Source of the DNA: Hyphomicrobium_A sp963722495
Lineage (GTDB): Bacteria; Pseudomonadota; Alphaproteobacteria; Rhizobiales; Hyphomicrobiaceae
DNA: 64,000 bases
NCBI GenBank assembly: GCA_963722495.1
Contig: CAVRND010000011.1
Span: 186,001 to 250,000 of the forward strand
Reading direction: 5' to 3'
Part shown: in pieces, positions 34,158-43,222 of the stretch
Layout: every line of letters starts with the position of its first letter
How positions within the stretch are numbered: the first letter of the stretch is position 1
Notes under the pieces: generated by a model
Told to the model about the DNA's origin: nothing
Seen by the model: the letters and a program-made list of their open reading frames with translations, nothing else
Database searches by the model: none
Position numbers and translations under genes: made by a program

Positions 34158-36781
34158 TCACCCGACGACATTCACAATCCTCTGCGGCACGACGATGACC
34201 TTTTTGACCGGCCGGCCCTCGAGCGCCTTCAACACCGGCTCTAGCCTGAGTGCCGCAGCCTCGATTTCCCCAGAATTGGCCGTCCGGGCAATCGTTAGTT
34301 CGTCCCGTCGCTTACCATTCACCTGTACGGCAATGGTGATCATATCGTCAACGAGCAAGGCCGGATCGGCCTCGGGCCAGGCCTGATTGGCGAGCAGTGT
34401 GTTGTATCCGAGCCGCGCCCAGCTTTCTTCGGCCAAATGCGGCATCATTGGGCCGATCATCTGCACCAGAAACTCCAAGGCCTCACGCTGCGCCCAGGCG
34501 ATATCCTCCCCCGTTCTCCCCAGGGCAGCTGCCGAGAACATTTGCGAACTCGTACACCTGAGCGACCGCCACGTTGAAACGTAGGCTCTCGATGGAGCGG
34601 GCCACCTGATCGAGGGCTTTGTGGGAGGCGCGGCGCAGGGCGGTGGCCTCGGGCCCGAATTCTACCGGCATAGGCGTATCTTTAACCGCCGCCGTTTCAG
34701 TGCCTTGGTCGATCAGCCGCCAGATGCGCTGCAGGAAGCGGCGCGCCCCATCGACGCCGACGTCGGTGTAGATGACGTCGCGCTCGGGCGGGCTGTCGGA
34801 CAGCACGAACCAACGCGCCACGTCGGCGCCGTAGCGGTTGACGAAGTCGTCGAGGTCGACGGTGTTCTTGCGCGACTTCGACATCTTCTCGACCGAGCCG
34901 ATAACCGCTCGCTCGCCGGTCGAGATCTCGAAGGCTTGCCGCGTCGGCCCATCGCCTTCGAGGCGCACCTGCGACGGTTGCAGCCAGCCGCCGTGGCGCG
35001 ACTTGTAGGTCTCGTGCGTAACCATGCCTTGCGTGAACAGCGCGCTGAAAGGCTCGCGCACGTTCGACGTCAGCTGCAGGTGGCCGGTATCGCAAATGGC
35101 GCGCGTGAAGAAGCGCGAGTAGAGCAAGTGCAAGATCGCGTGCTCGATGCCGCCGATGTACTGGTCGACGGGCAGCCAGTAGGCGGCCGCTTCCTTGTCG
35201 ACTGGCGTCTTGGCGTGCGGGCCGGTGAAGCGGACGAAATACCACGACGAGTTCGACGAAGGTGTCCATCGTGTCGGTCTCGCGGCGGGCCTCGCCGCCG
35301 CAGCTCGGGCACTTGACGTACTTCCACGTCGGGTGCCGGTCGAGCGGGTTGCCGGGCTTATCGAACGTGGCGTCGGCCGGCAGCTCGACAGGCAGATCCT
35401 CGTCCGGCACGGGGACGGTGCCGCACTTCTCGCAATGGATGACGGGGATCGGACAGCCCCAATAGCGTTGGCGCGAGATGCCCCAGTCGCGCAGGCGGTA
35501 GTTCACTTTGCGCGCGCCCATCGGCTTCTTGCCGAGCTTCGTTTTTGCTAGACGATCCGCCGTTTCCTCGAACGCCGCTTTCGTGCCGAGGCCGTCGAGG
35601 AACGCAGAGTTGATCATCGTGCCGTCGCCGTCGAAGGCCTTGTCCTTGATGGCGAACGTGCCGGCATCCTCGCCCGGTGGCAGGATCACCGGCTTGAACG
35701 GAAGATCGTACTTGCGCGCGAAATCGAGGTCGCGCTGGTCGCCGGACGGGCAGCCGAAGATAGCGCCGGTGCCGTAGTCCATGAGGATGAAGTTGGCGAC
35801 GTAGACTGGCAGCGTCCAATCCTTGTCGAACGGATGCAGGGCACGGATGCCGGTATCGAAGCCCTGCTTCTCGGCCGTCTCCAGCTCGGCGACGGAGGTG
35901 CCCATGTGGCGGCACTCCTCGCAGAAGGCGGCGAGCTCGGGATTGTTCTCGGCCGCCGCCTTGGCGAGCGGATGGTCGGGCGCCACCGCGACGAATGCGG
36001 CACCGAACAGCGTGTCGGGACGCGTCGTGTAGACCTCGATCTCGGTCTCGCCCTTCGGCGCCGTCTTCTTGTCGAGCGCGAAGCGCACAAGCATGCCGTC
36101 GGAGCGGCCGATCCAGTTCGCCTGCATCAGGCGCACCTTCTCCGGCCACTTGTCGAGCGACTGCAGCGCCTCGAGCAGCTCGTCGGCATAGTCGGTGATC
36201 TTGAAGAACCATTGCGTCAGCTCGCGCTGCTCGACGAGGGCGCCCGAGCGCCAGCCGCGGCCGTCGATCACCTGCTCGTTGGCGAGCACGGTGTGATCGA
36301 CCGGATCCCAATTGACCTTCGAGGATTTGCGGTAGGCGAGGCCCTTCTTCAGCATGTCGAGGAAGAGCTTCTGCTGGTGCCGGTAGTAGTCCGGCGAGCA
36401 GGTGGCGATCTCGCGCGACCAGTCGAGCGACAAGCCCATCGACTTGAGCTGCCGGCGCATGGTGTCGATGTTCTGGTAGGTCCACTCCGCCGGCGCGACC
36501 TTGCGTTCCATGGCGGCGTTCTCGGCCGGCATGCCGAAGGCGTCCCAGCCCATCGGGTGCAGCACATTGAAGCCCTTGGCGCGCTTGTAGCGTGCGAAGA
36601 CGTCGCCCATGGTGTAGTTGCGCGAATGACCGACGTGGATGCGCCCGGACGGATACGGGAACATCTCGAGGACGTAGCACTTCGGGCGCTCGTCCTTGTT
36701 GGAGGCGCGGAAGATGTCGTCCTTCTCCCACACCTCCTGCCAGTGCTTCTCGCGTGCGGGCGCGTCGTATTGAGTGGCCAT
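34158..36781 (-). CDS. leuS: Leucyl-tRNA synthetase, two apparent frameshifts
   Basis: LeuRS of about 873 residues. The HIGH motif is in PYPSGRIHVGHSRNYTMGDV, and the editing domain has EVYTTRPDTLFGAAFVAVAP. CPIPVIHCEKCGTVPVPDED and CPSCGGEARRETD precede TFVDSSWYF, where the frame is lost (near 35238; one A too many). KMSKSRKN is intact. A second break near 34531 (AAA run) precedes FSAAALGRTGEDIAWAQREA and the anticodon-binding and C-terminal domains. An organism cannot live without LeuRS, so the breaks are almost certainly errors. leuS leads a leuS-lptE-holA operon. Confidence 0.94.
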
Positions 36782-36860
36782 ACGGCGTCAAACTTTCGGG
36801 ATTTAGAGGTTTTGAGCGGCGTAATGAGCCTTAAAGCACCATGCGGGTCAAGGCGGTTGG

Positions 36861-37555
36861 ATGGCACCTGTGGCTGAAACGACGGGCGGTTCGGTGCAGC
36901 GCCTGGCCGACGGCGCGGGCCAAAATCGCCGCGGCGGCGAAGGCGGCTGGGCGTGATCCTGCCGAGGTCGAGCTTATCGTCGTTTCAAAGACCTTCGGCG
37001 CGCCGGAGATCCTGCCGCTTTTGCAGGCCGGCCATCGCGTTTTCGGCGAGAACCGCGTGCAGGAGGCCAAGGGCAAATGGCCGGAGCTGAAAGCGCAGTT
37101 TCCCGACCTGAAGCTGCACCTCATCGGCCCCCTGCAGTCGAACAAGGCGAAGGAGGCGGTGGAGCTGTTCGACGCCATCCATACGATCGACCGGCCGAAG
37201 ATCGCCCGCGCGCTCGCCGAGGAGATGAAGCGAGCAGGGCAAGCGGCTGCAGCTGTTCATCCAGGTCAACACCGGCGAGGAGCCGCAGAAGGCCGGCGTC
37301 GTTCCCGCAGAGCTGCCGGCGCTCGCTGCCTTGTGCCGCGACGAGCTGGGGCTCGAGATCGCCGGGCTGATGTGCATCCCGCCGGTCGAGGAGGAGCCGG
37401 CGATCCACTTCGCCTTCCTCGAAAAGCTCGCTGCCGAAAACGGCTTCACGCAGCTCAGCATGGGCATGAGCGACGACTACGAGACGGCGGTGTCGTTCGG
37501 CGCAACCCACGTGCGCGTCGGCAGCGCTATTTTCGGCACGCGTCCCAATCCCTGA
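36861..37555 (+). CDS. YggS-family pyridoxal-phosphate homeostasis protein, two apparent frameshifts
   Basis: About 230 residues after two joins. The start MAPVAETTGGSVQRLAD is followed by a break near 36916 (GGG run) and then RAKIAAAAKAAGRDPAEVEL, the IVVSKTF motif whose Lys carries PLP, GHRVFGENRVQEAKGKW and LHLIGPLQSNKAKEAVELF. A second break near 37237 (GGG) leads to LFIQVNTGEEPQKAGVV, TQLSMGMSDDYETAVSFGAT and VRVGSAIFGTR. This single-domain TIM barrel buffers PLP and has no known catalytic reaction. It diverges from leuS. Confidence 0.9.
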
Positions 37556-37650
37556 AGTTTTCCAACGGCATTTCGCCGCCCTCGGGTTGCCGGTGCGCCG
37601 CCGAGTGCTAGGCTTCAGCTTCATTGATTCGCATGAAGCGGGAGGCCACG

Positions 37651-38538
37651 ATGACCGCAGCCGCAGCCCGAGTAAGCTCCAGGGCCGATGCCGCCGCCAG
37701 CGACGCAGCTAACGACGCGCGCGGCGAGGTGACGAAGATCCCCGGCGTGTCGAAGGCGATCGCCGCCAAGGCCGTCAAGAACGGCTACTACCACTTCATC
37801 GTCGACATCTGGATCACCAACCTCAACCGCACCGAGTTCGGCATCTACAAGCGCACGCGCAACCGCGCGAAATCGCGCCAGTTCACCTCCGACATGGACA
37901 TTTTCGCCGAGGTGATCGAAGGCGGCGAGCGCACGGGTCTGATCGGCTATCGAGAGGATCTTTGGGAGAAGGCGGAGAACAAGGACAAGCGCCTCGTTTT
38001 CAAGCTGTTCAATGAATTGCTGAACTGGCGCGCCACGATGGACCTGATGATCGGGCGATCGCTGCAGCAGACCATCGCCTCGCGCGGCATGCCGGTGATG
38101 ACCTATTCGGTCAATACGGACGAGGACAACTTCATCGTCTACCTGGAGCGCTCGGCCAACAAATGGCCGCTGCTGCCGGAAAACTTCGGCTTCTTCATCA
38201 TGGACGCCGAGGGCAAGCCGCAGTTCTACCGGATCAAGCGGGACCTCATCAATCTAGGTGGCGACTACACGGTCTACGATCAGCAGGGAAAGAACGTCGG
38301 CCATCTCGACGGCAAGGTGTTCTCGATCGGCGGCAAGTGGAAGGGCAAGGTGCGCGTCGAGCACGCCGACCGCCGCCTGATCACGGTGCTGCAGCTGTTC
38401 AGCGCCCTGCAGATCTTCAACGCCGACAGCCGCCGTCATATGCGACGCCTGTGGAAGGATGTCGGCCGCGGCAAGGTCAAGCCGGCGCTCGATGCGCAAG
38501 AGCTCGACCTCTACAAGAACCCCCGCCGCGTGCGTTAG
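37651..38538 (+). CDS. Conserved hypothetical protein, possibly tubby/LURP-one-like
   Basis: A 295-residue protein without a clear family. It starts at ATG 37651, with GGGAGG five bases upstream. After an Ala/Ser-rich head, ITNLNRTEFGIYKRTRNRAK and LFNELLNWRATMDLMIGRSL are distinctive. The second half (PQFYRIKRDLINLGGDYTVY and DQQGKNVGHLDGKVFSIGG) alternates short strands and turns in the manner of a tubby-like or LURP-one-related barrel, but this is only a resemblance in pattern. There is no signal peptide or membrane helix, so it is probably cytoplasmic. The 208 bp gap before the Amt gene separates it from that gene. Confidence 0.6.
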   Translation: MTAAAARVSSRADAAASDAANDARGEVTKIPGVSKAIAAKAVKNGYYHFIVDIWITNLNRTEFGIYKRTRNRAKSRQFTSDMDIFAEVIEGGERTGLIGYREDLWEKAENKDKRLVFKLFNELLNWRATMDLMIGRSLQQTIASRGMPVMTYSVNTDEDNFIVYLERSANKWPLLPENFGFFIMDAEGKPQFYRIKRDLINLGGDYTVYDQQGKNVGHLDGKVFSIGGKWKGKVRVEHADRRLITVLQLFSALQIFNADSRRHMRRLWKDVGRGKVKPALDAQELDLYKNPRRVR

Positions 38539-38681
38539 TTACGCCCCGCCCGTACAGCTGGCATCGCCGATCCCACGCGCGCATGCTGCAACGCGCGCGG
38601 TCGCCGCGGCACAATGATCAACCACCTGCGCCGTTGACTGCGGCTTCCGGTTGCGGCTTGCTGTCCGCAACGCACCTTGAT

Positions 38682-38695
38682 TAGGCAATTGCCTA
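38682..38695. promoter_or_regulatory. 14 bp perfect palindrome upstream of the ammonium transporter gene
   Basis: TAGGCAATTGCCTA is self-complementary over all 14 bases and lies 51 bases upstream of the Amt start, where a promoter-proximal operator would be expected. It is AT-richer than its surroundings. The regulator is unknown. Confidence 0.45.
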
Positions 38696-38746
38696 GTGAA
38701 AGGGCGAAACGACCGAACAAACCGGTCACGGGGATGGGGGACGGCC

Positions 38747-39961
38747 ATGCAGGGCGCGGATGTCTTTTTTCTATTGATGGGCGCCATTCTGGTGTTCGCG
38801 ATGCACGGCGGGTTCGCGTTTCTCGAAACCGGCACGGTGCGCCACAAGAACCAGGTCAACGCGCTCGTCAAAATCCTGGTCGATTTCGCCATCTCGACGG
38901 TCGTCTATTTCCTCATCGGCTACACGATCGCCTACGGCGTCGGCTTCTTCCAGAACGCCACCGCGATCGCCGGCGGCGCTGAGGGATATGAGCCGCAGGG
39001 CTACACGCTCGTGCGCTTCTTCTTCCTCTGCACCTTTGCTGCCGCAGTGCCGGCCATCATCTCCGGCGGCATCGCCGAGCGTGCGAAGTTCGCGCCGCAG
39101 GCTGCGGCGACCGCGGCGCTGGTCGGCCTGTTCTATCCCCTGCTCGAAGGCGTCTACTGGAACGGCAACTTCGGCCTCCAGGAGAGCTTCTTCAAGGCGC
39201 AGCTGGGCGCGCCATTCAAGGACTTCGCCGGCTCCGTCGTGGTGCACGCATTCGGCGGCTGGGCGGCGCTGGGCGCCGTACTGATGCTCGGACCGCGTAT
39301 CGGCCGCTATGACGGGCGTGACGTGGCATCGCCGCCGTCGTCGATCCCGTGGCTCGCCATGGGCTCCTGGCTGCTGTGCATCGGCTGGTTCGGCTTCAAC
39401 GTGATGAGCGCGCAGCGGCTGGAAGCCGTATCCGGCCTCGTTGCGATCAACTCGCTGATGGCCATGAGCGGCGGCATCATCGTAGCGCTCATCGTCGGCG
39501 ATAACGACCCAGGCTTCGTGCACAACGGCGCCCTCGCCGGCCTCGTCGCCGTCTGTGCCGGCTCCGACGTCATGCATCCGCTCGGATCGCTGGTGGTGGG
39601 CGGCGTTGCCGGCGCCATCTTCGTGCAGATGTTCCAGGTCTCGACCAACAAGTGGAAGATCGACGACGTGCTCGGCGTGTGGGCGCTGCACGGGCTGTGC
39701 GGCCTATGGGGCGGCATCGCGTGCGGTATCTTCGGGCTGACGGTGCTGGGCGGCGCGGGCGGCGTGACGTTCGCCTCGCAGCTGGTCGGCTCGGTCGCCG
39801 GCGCGGCGTTCGGGCTGCTGGTCGGGTTGGGCGTCTACGGCGTGCTGAAGCTGACCGTCGGCATCCGGCTCACGGCGGACGAGGAACGGCGCGGCGCCGA
39901 TCTGTCGATCCACAACATCAGGGCCAATCCGGAAGAGGATGTGCGCACGTTCGGCTCGTGA
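38747..39961 (+). CDS. Ammonium transporter (Amt/MEP/Rh family)
   Basis: A 404-residue polytopic protein starting at ATG 38747, with GGGGGA seven bases upstream. Typical Amt segments are FLLMGAILVFAMHGGFAFLE at the N-terminus, GFAFLETGTVRHKNQVN, IISGGIAERAKFA, VHAFGGWAALGAVLMLGPRI (first pore His) and ALHGLCGLWGGIACGIFG (second pore His). It conducts ammonium across the inner membrane. It is shorter at the N-terminus than AmtB and has no signal peptide; no glnK/glnB gene is adjacent, which is unusual for classical AmtB, so it may belong to a divergent Amt subgroup. Confidence 0.9.
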   Translation: MQGADVFFLLMGAILVFAMHGGFAFLETGTVRHKNQVNALVKILVDFAISTVVYFLIGYTIAYGVGFFQNATAIAGGAEGYEPQGYTLVRFFFLCTFAAAVPAIISGGIAERAKFAPQAAATAALVGLFYPLLEGVYWNGNFGLQESFFKAQLGAPFKDFAGSVVVHAFGGWAALGAVLMLGPRIGRYDGRDVASPPSSIPWLAMGSWLLCIGWFGFNVMSAQRLEAVSGLVAINSLMAMSGGIIVALIVGDNDPGFVHNGALAGLVAVCAGSDVMHPLGSLVVGGVAGAIFVQMFQVSTNKWKIDDVLGVWALHGLCGLWGGIACGIFGLTVLGGAGGVTFASQLVGSVAGAAFGLLVGLGVYGVLKLTVGIRLTADEERRGADLSIHNIRANPEEDVRTFGS

Positions 39962-39989
39962 AGCTTCGAATGCCGGATTGTTGTGCAAC

Positions 39990-40018
39990 TCTGGATAAGC
40001 CACCTATTCAGTGGATAA
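39990..40018 (-). promoter_or_regulatory. Pair of DnaA-box-like sites upstream of the gene at 40127
   Basis: On the minus strand the two nonamers read TTATCCAGA (39990-39998) and TTATCCACT (40010-40018). Each is one mismatch from TTATCCACA; they have the same orientation and start 20 bases apart. They lie in the 165 bp gap between the Amt gene and the small gene at 40127, which holds no other feature. Confidence 0.4.
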
Positions 40019-40126
40019 CTTCCGTATGCATCCTTGTTTGCAGGACAGTGGCTGACTGCCGCGTGATACGACCGTCTTGTTGTATGACGTAGTCAGACAG
40101 TTATTCAGCGACAGTGGAGTTTAGTC

Positions 40127-40333
40127 ATGTCGGATGAGAAAACGTCTCAGCGCGTAGCAGCCCTCGCCTCAAAGGCGATGCAAAACCCGAAATCTCTCAC
40201 ACCGGAAGAGATTCAGACTCTCGCGGCCTCGGCACTAAATCAGTCCTCAAGTCAGGGCTCACAGGGCCAGCAGAAGAGCCAATCGCAGCCCCAATATCAG
40301 TCGGGGCAGCAACAGAACCAGCAGAAGAAATAA
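40127..40333 (+). CDS. Small Gln/Ser-rich protein
   Basis: A 68-residue protein with a GTGGAG ribosome-binding site nine bases upstream of its ATG. The first 40 residues (SQRVAALASKAMQNPKSLTP and EEIQTLAASALNQ) form a regular helical pattern; the tail is a Gln/Ser low-complexity run ending in QQKK. There is no signal peptide. Small proteins with this kind of head occur in Hyphomicrobiales, but I know no function. Its 3' part overlaps, on the opposite strand, the end of the frame at 40197-40598. Confidence 0.55.
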   Translation: MSDEKTSQRVAALASKAMQNPKSLTPEEIQTLAASALNQSSSQGSQGQQKSQSQPQYQSGQQQNQQKK

Positions 40334-40598
40334 GACCGTCTTCCGTCAGACGTTCTATCGAAATGACGCAGCGAGTGGGTATCGTCATGATCCCACTCGC
40401 TTGTGCGTTCTGAGGGCTGTCGAGGTCGCCGACGCTCTGGCACAGCACCTTGACGTCGTGGTCATCCTTCAAGAGCCAGCCGACCGTGGCGCATTCGATG
40501 GCGCGCGTCGCCGGCAATTGCGAAAGATGCCTCCACGCCGGAATGGGCTGCGCGCTGTCCTGCCAGCGGATGATGACCAACGGACAATGTGGCTGCAT
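40197..40598 (-). CDS. Small conserved hypothetical protein (end uncertain)
   Basis: A 133-residue open frame. Its first 80 residues look like real protein: CPLVIIRWQDSAQPIPAWRH, IECATVGWLLKDDHDVKVLC and ASGIMTIPTRCVISIERL form a compact beta-rich domain of the type seen in small hypothetical proteins of Hyphomicrobiales and their phages. The last 50 residues are antisense to the small gene at 40127-40333 and look random, so the true end may lie nearer 40340 if a base is wrong. A hairpin (GCGAGTGGG/CCCACTCGC, 40371-40400) lies within it. Confidence 0.5.
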   Translation of the reverse strand: MQPHCPLVIIRWQDSAQPIPAWRHLSQLPATRAIECATVGWLLKDDHDVKVLCQSVGDLDSPQNAQASGIMTIPTRCVISIERLTEDGLISSAGSVAAPTDIGAAIGSSAGPVSPDLRTDLVPRPRESESLPV

Positions 40599-40688
40599 CG
40601 CAATCCCGCAATGATTCGAACGCTGGAATCATAACAGGCGCGCGGCCCCGGGCTGTGGTCTGCGGGCTACGCGAGGCCGAAATAGGTC

Positions 40689-42042
40689 TCAGGTGGTGCG
40701 CGCGCGTGTGCTCTTGCGCGGCGGCTTGCTGACGGGCTTGCGGGTCGTGGCCGGCGGCTCGGCCGCGCTTTCCACTGCCACCGCCTCGTCTTCGGAAAGG
40801 CCCGACAGCAGCGCTCGCGCCCGCGCTTCGATGGCTTCCGTCACCTGCTGCATGAGCGGATGCGCGCCGGCCGGCATCGCCGCGACGTCGGCCGCGGCGT
40901 TGCGCGTCTCGACCAGCGTCGCCTTGGCCAGCGCCTCGACGCGCGCGATGAGGCGCGGGCGCGTTGAGCCCGACGTCGGCGGCGAAGCGCTGCCAGTGGC
41001 GGCGCTTCAGATGCTCGCCGCGGTTCTTGCCGGCGATCTTCTGCGCCATGTTGCGCGTCACGTGCTCCCACGCCTGCGCGCACATCACGTCGTAGATCGG
41101 CGCCAGCTTGAAGCCTTTGCCGGAGATCATCGTCGAATAGTTCTTGGCGTGCGCGTCGGTGTTGCAGGCGAGCACGTTGAAGATCACGTAGTCGAGCAGG
41201 TTGACCACGTCCGGCGCCTGCATGGCGTTGCGCGTCACGGCGAACATCTCCGCCAGCGTCGGTCCGGGGATGCCGGTCTGGTTCGAACTCGTACTTCGCC
41301 GACGGCGGCTTGCCGAGCGCCTGACAGAAATCCTCCTGGTGCAGACGCCGCCAGCGGCCGGACTGCTCGACGCGGTCGTAGCGCTTCACCATCAGATACG
41401 TGCGCTTGCCCGCCTTGCCGGTCGTCACCTCCGGCGCGTTGAGGCCGAGCCGCTTGGCCAGCACGAGGCACAGCGCCTCGTTCTGCACGCCGCCGAACAG
41501 GCGCTCCGAATCCGGCTTCAGGATCCACGTCGACGGCGCGCCGTTGATCGGCACGCAGATGCGGCCCTTGTCGTCGATGGCGACGCCGAGCTTGGTCTGC
41601 ACGCCGGCGAGCGACATCGACACGCCGTCCTCGCCGACGAGGAACGGCTTTGACGGCAGCTCCGCGAGGATGCGCTCCAGCGCCTTGTCGCCCGGGATCG
41701 GGCCGCCAGTCGGCGGTGTTGGTCGTCCCCGGCTTGCCGATCGACAGCGCGCCGGCCGTGTCGCGGCCGAGCTCGGCGAGGATGCCGATGACATCCTCCG
41801 GGCGCCGCGCCGAGCTGCAGGCCGATGGCGCGCAGCTGCGTCGACTCGGGGAGCAGGTTCGCCGCCCACGGCAGGAACAGCCGCGGCGGCACGCGGCGCG
41901 GCGACAGCGGCATCAGCAGCGACAGCGGGAAGGCGCCGCGCGTGCGCATCCATTCGGGCGCGTAGGTGAAGCTCGGGCCTTCGGCGTGCACCTCGATGGT
42001 GCCGACGGTGCGGTGCTCATAGTAGACCGGCAGCTCAGCCAC
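40689..42042 (-). CDS. hipA: HipA-family serine/threonine kinase toxin, four apparent frameshifts
   Basis: About 449 residues when four single-base insertions are removed (near 41808, 41702, 41287 and 40963). The N-terminal domain reads LPVYYEHRTVGTIEVHAEG, YAPEWMRTRGAFPLSLLMPL. The kinase part has SMSLAGVQTKLGVAIDDKGR (the HipA nucleotide-loop region), STWILKPDSERLFGGVQNEA, CNTDAHAKNYSTMI (catalytic Asp and Asn) and GFKLAPIYDVMCAQ (metal-binding Asp). HipA-type kinases phosphorylate a translation factor, such as GltX in E. coli, and cause growth arrest. The GTG start at 42042 overlaps the hipB stop. Whether the gene is intact depends on the frameshifts being errors. Confidence 0.85.
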
Positions 42043-42379
42043 GGTCGTCGTCCGGCAGGTCGGGCAAGTCGCCCACGACGTCATCGGCGAGGTCCGGCAG
42101 CAGCGCGTTGTCGTCGTCGCTGTTGGCGCTCATGAGATCGAACGGGCGCAGGCCGACGGCGGCGGCGACGACCAGCGAGCGGCCGAGCTGGCAGCTCTGC
42201 TTGCCGGCCTCCAGCTCGAGGATGAAGCGGCGGCCGACGCCGGTGGCCAGCGCCAGATCGTCCTGGCGCATCTTCAGGGCCTCGCGGCGCTCACGCACCA
42301 GGGCGCCGAAGTGCTTCGCCTGCGCGTTGGCGGCGGTTTCGGTGTCGGACAGGGGGCGGTCTGCCGGATGGTTGGCCAT
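42035..42379 (-). CDS. hipB: HipB-like antitoxin, XRE-family DNA-binding protein
   Basis: A 114-residue protein with an XRE helix-turn-helix: FGALVRERREALKMRQDDLA, LATGVGRRFILELEAGKQSC. An acidic C-terminal tail (DDDNALLPDLADDVVGDLPD) could contact the toxin. It overlaps hipA by eight bases in the antitoxin-first order typical of hipBA. Directly upstream of its ATG lies an array of four palindromes (42398-42563), which are the probable operators for autoregulation. Confidence 0.88.
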   Translation of the reverse strand: MANHPADRPLSDTETAANAQAKHFGALVRERREALKMRQDDLALATGVGRRFILELEAGKQSCQLGRSLVVAAAVGLRPFDLMSANSDDDNALLPDLADDVVGDLPDLPDDDRG

Positions 42380-42397
42380 GGGCGCCTCGTTGCGAAT

Positions 42398-42563
42398 GTT
42401 CCCGCTCGGGAATTTATAGCGGGATATCGCAGCTCTCGACAGCCGTTGTTCCCGATCGGGAACATATGTATCTGTGGACGCCGAGGCAAGGCCCTACGTT
42501 CCCGCTCGGGAACATTCATGCCGATGGAGCCAATTCTAGGCTACCAGGTGCGCGCTCGGGAAC
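42398..42563. promoter_or_regulatory. hipBA operator array: four 16 bp palindromes at exact 50 bp spacing
   Basis: GTTCCCGCTCGGGAAT (42398-42413), GTTCCCGATCGGGAAC (42448-42463), GTTCCCGCTCGGGAAC (42498-42513) and a degenerate GTGCGCGCTCGGGAAC (42548-42563). The start-to-start distance is exactly 50 bases each time. The second copy is a perfect palindrome. The array begins 19 bases upstream of the hipB ATG and ends 14 bases before the stop of the next upstream gene. By analogy with E. coli hipBA, which also has four palindromic operators, these are likely HipB-binding sites; this is inferred. Confidence 0.85.
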
Positions 42564-42576
42564 ACTGCACGCTGGC

Positions 42577-43107
42577 CTAACGGATCCCGTATTCGGTGAA
42601 GCACTGGCGCATGTATTCGCAGCGGTGCGAGCCGGAGAAATGCATGGCGTCGCCCTTGGCCGGGGCGATGAACGAGCAGATCTCCTCCACCCCGCCCGGC
42701 GACAGCCAGCCCTGACGGCGGCCGCGCTGCACGGCGAAGCAATCGGCCGTTTCCTCGTCCGGGCCGCGGAACTGATGGCCGCACTCGTGCGAGTAGATCC
42801 ACAGCTTCACCGGCGTCGTCACGCGCGACAGCAGCCGCATGTTCATGATCAGGAAGCCGGGATAGGCGGCGCCGTAGTCGTCGAGGTTGTTGTCGATCAC
42901 CGTCGGGCGGGTGCCGCAGTAAAGCTCGATGCCGTCGAGCTTGAACTTGCCCGCCGGGATGATCGTCGTCTCGCCGCCGGCGTGGGCGACGTATTCCTCG
43001 GGGGTGGGCGACTTCGGGTCCTGCGCGAAACCCGGCGCCGGCAATGCCAATAGTGCGATCAGGCCCCAGGCCCAGCGGCGCGAACCGCGGCGGATCATCA
43101 TCGGCAA
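42577..43107 (-). CDS. Secreted HExxH putative metallopeptidase
   Basis: A 176-residue exported protein with a signal peptide (WAWGLIALLALPAPGFAQ). The core LWIYSHECGHQFRGPDEETA contains HECGH, an HExxH zinc motif, followed after a short gap by DEETADCFAVQRGRRQGW, where an acidic third ligand is possible. Several cysteines (YCGTRP, CSFIAP, HRCEYMRQC) suggest disulfides. I do not recognise a named family. It lies upstream of hipB on the same strand, separated by the operator array, so it may or may not share transcription with the LysR-methyltransferase-metallopeptidase group upstream. Confidence 0.65.
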   Translation of the reverse strand: MPMMIRRGSRRWAWGLIALLALPAPGFAQDPKSPTPEEYVAHAGGETTIIPAGKFKLDGIELYCGTRPTVIDNNLDDYGAAYPGFLIMNMRLLSRVTTPVKLWIYSHECGHQFRGPDEETADCFAVQRGRRQGWLSPGGVEEICSFIAPAKGDAMHFSGSHRCEYMRQCFTEYGIR

Positions 43108-43222
43108 ACTCTTGGAATTTCCGGCCTCTTCCCAACCCTTAGCATGGCGACGTTTAGGCCCCGTTACAAGCCGCCAGCCGGCCGGATCACAAAAGTCTGT
43201 GCAGCACCGGCTCCCGCGGGCA

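Noticed and set aside
42398..42563. Short CRISPR-like array (four 16 bp repeats with 34 bp spacers)
   Set aside because: The repeats are palindromic, only 16 bp and partly degenerate, there are no cas genes, and the position just upstream of hipB fits operators.
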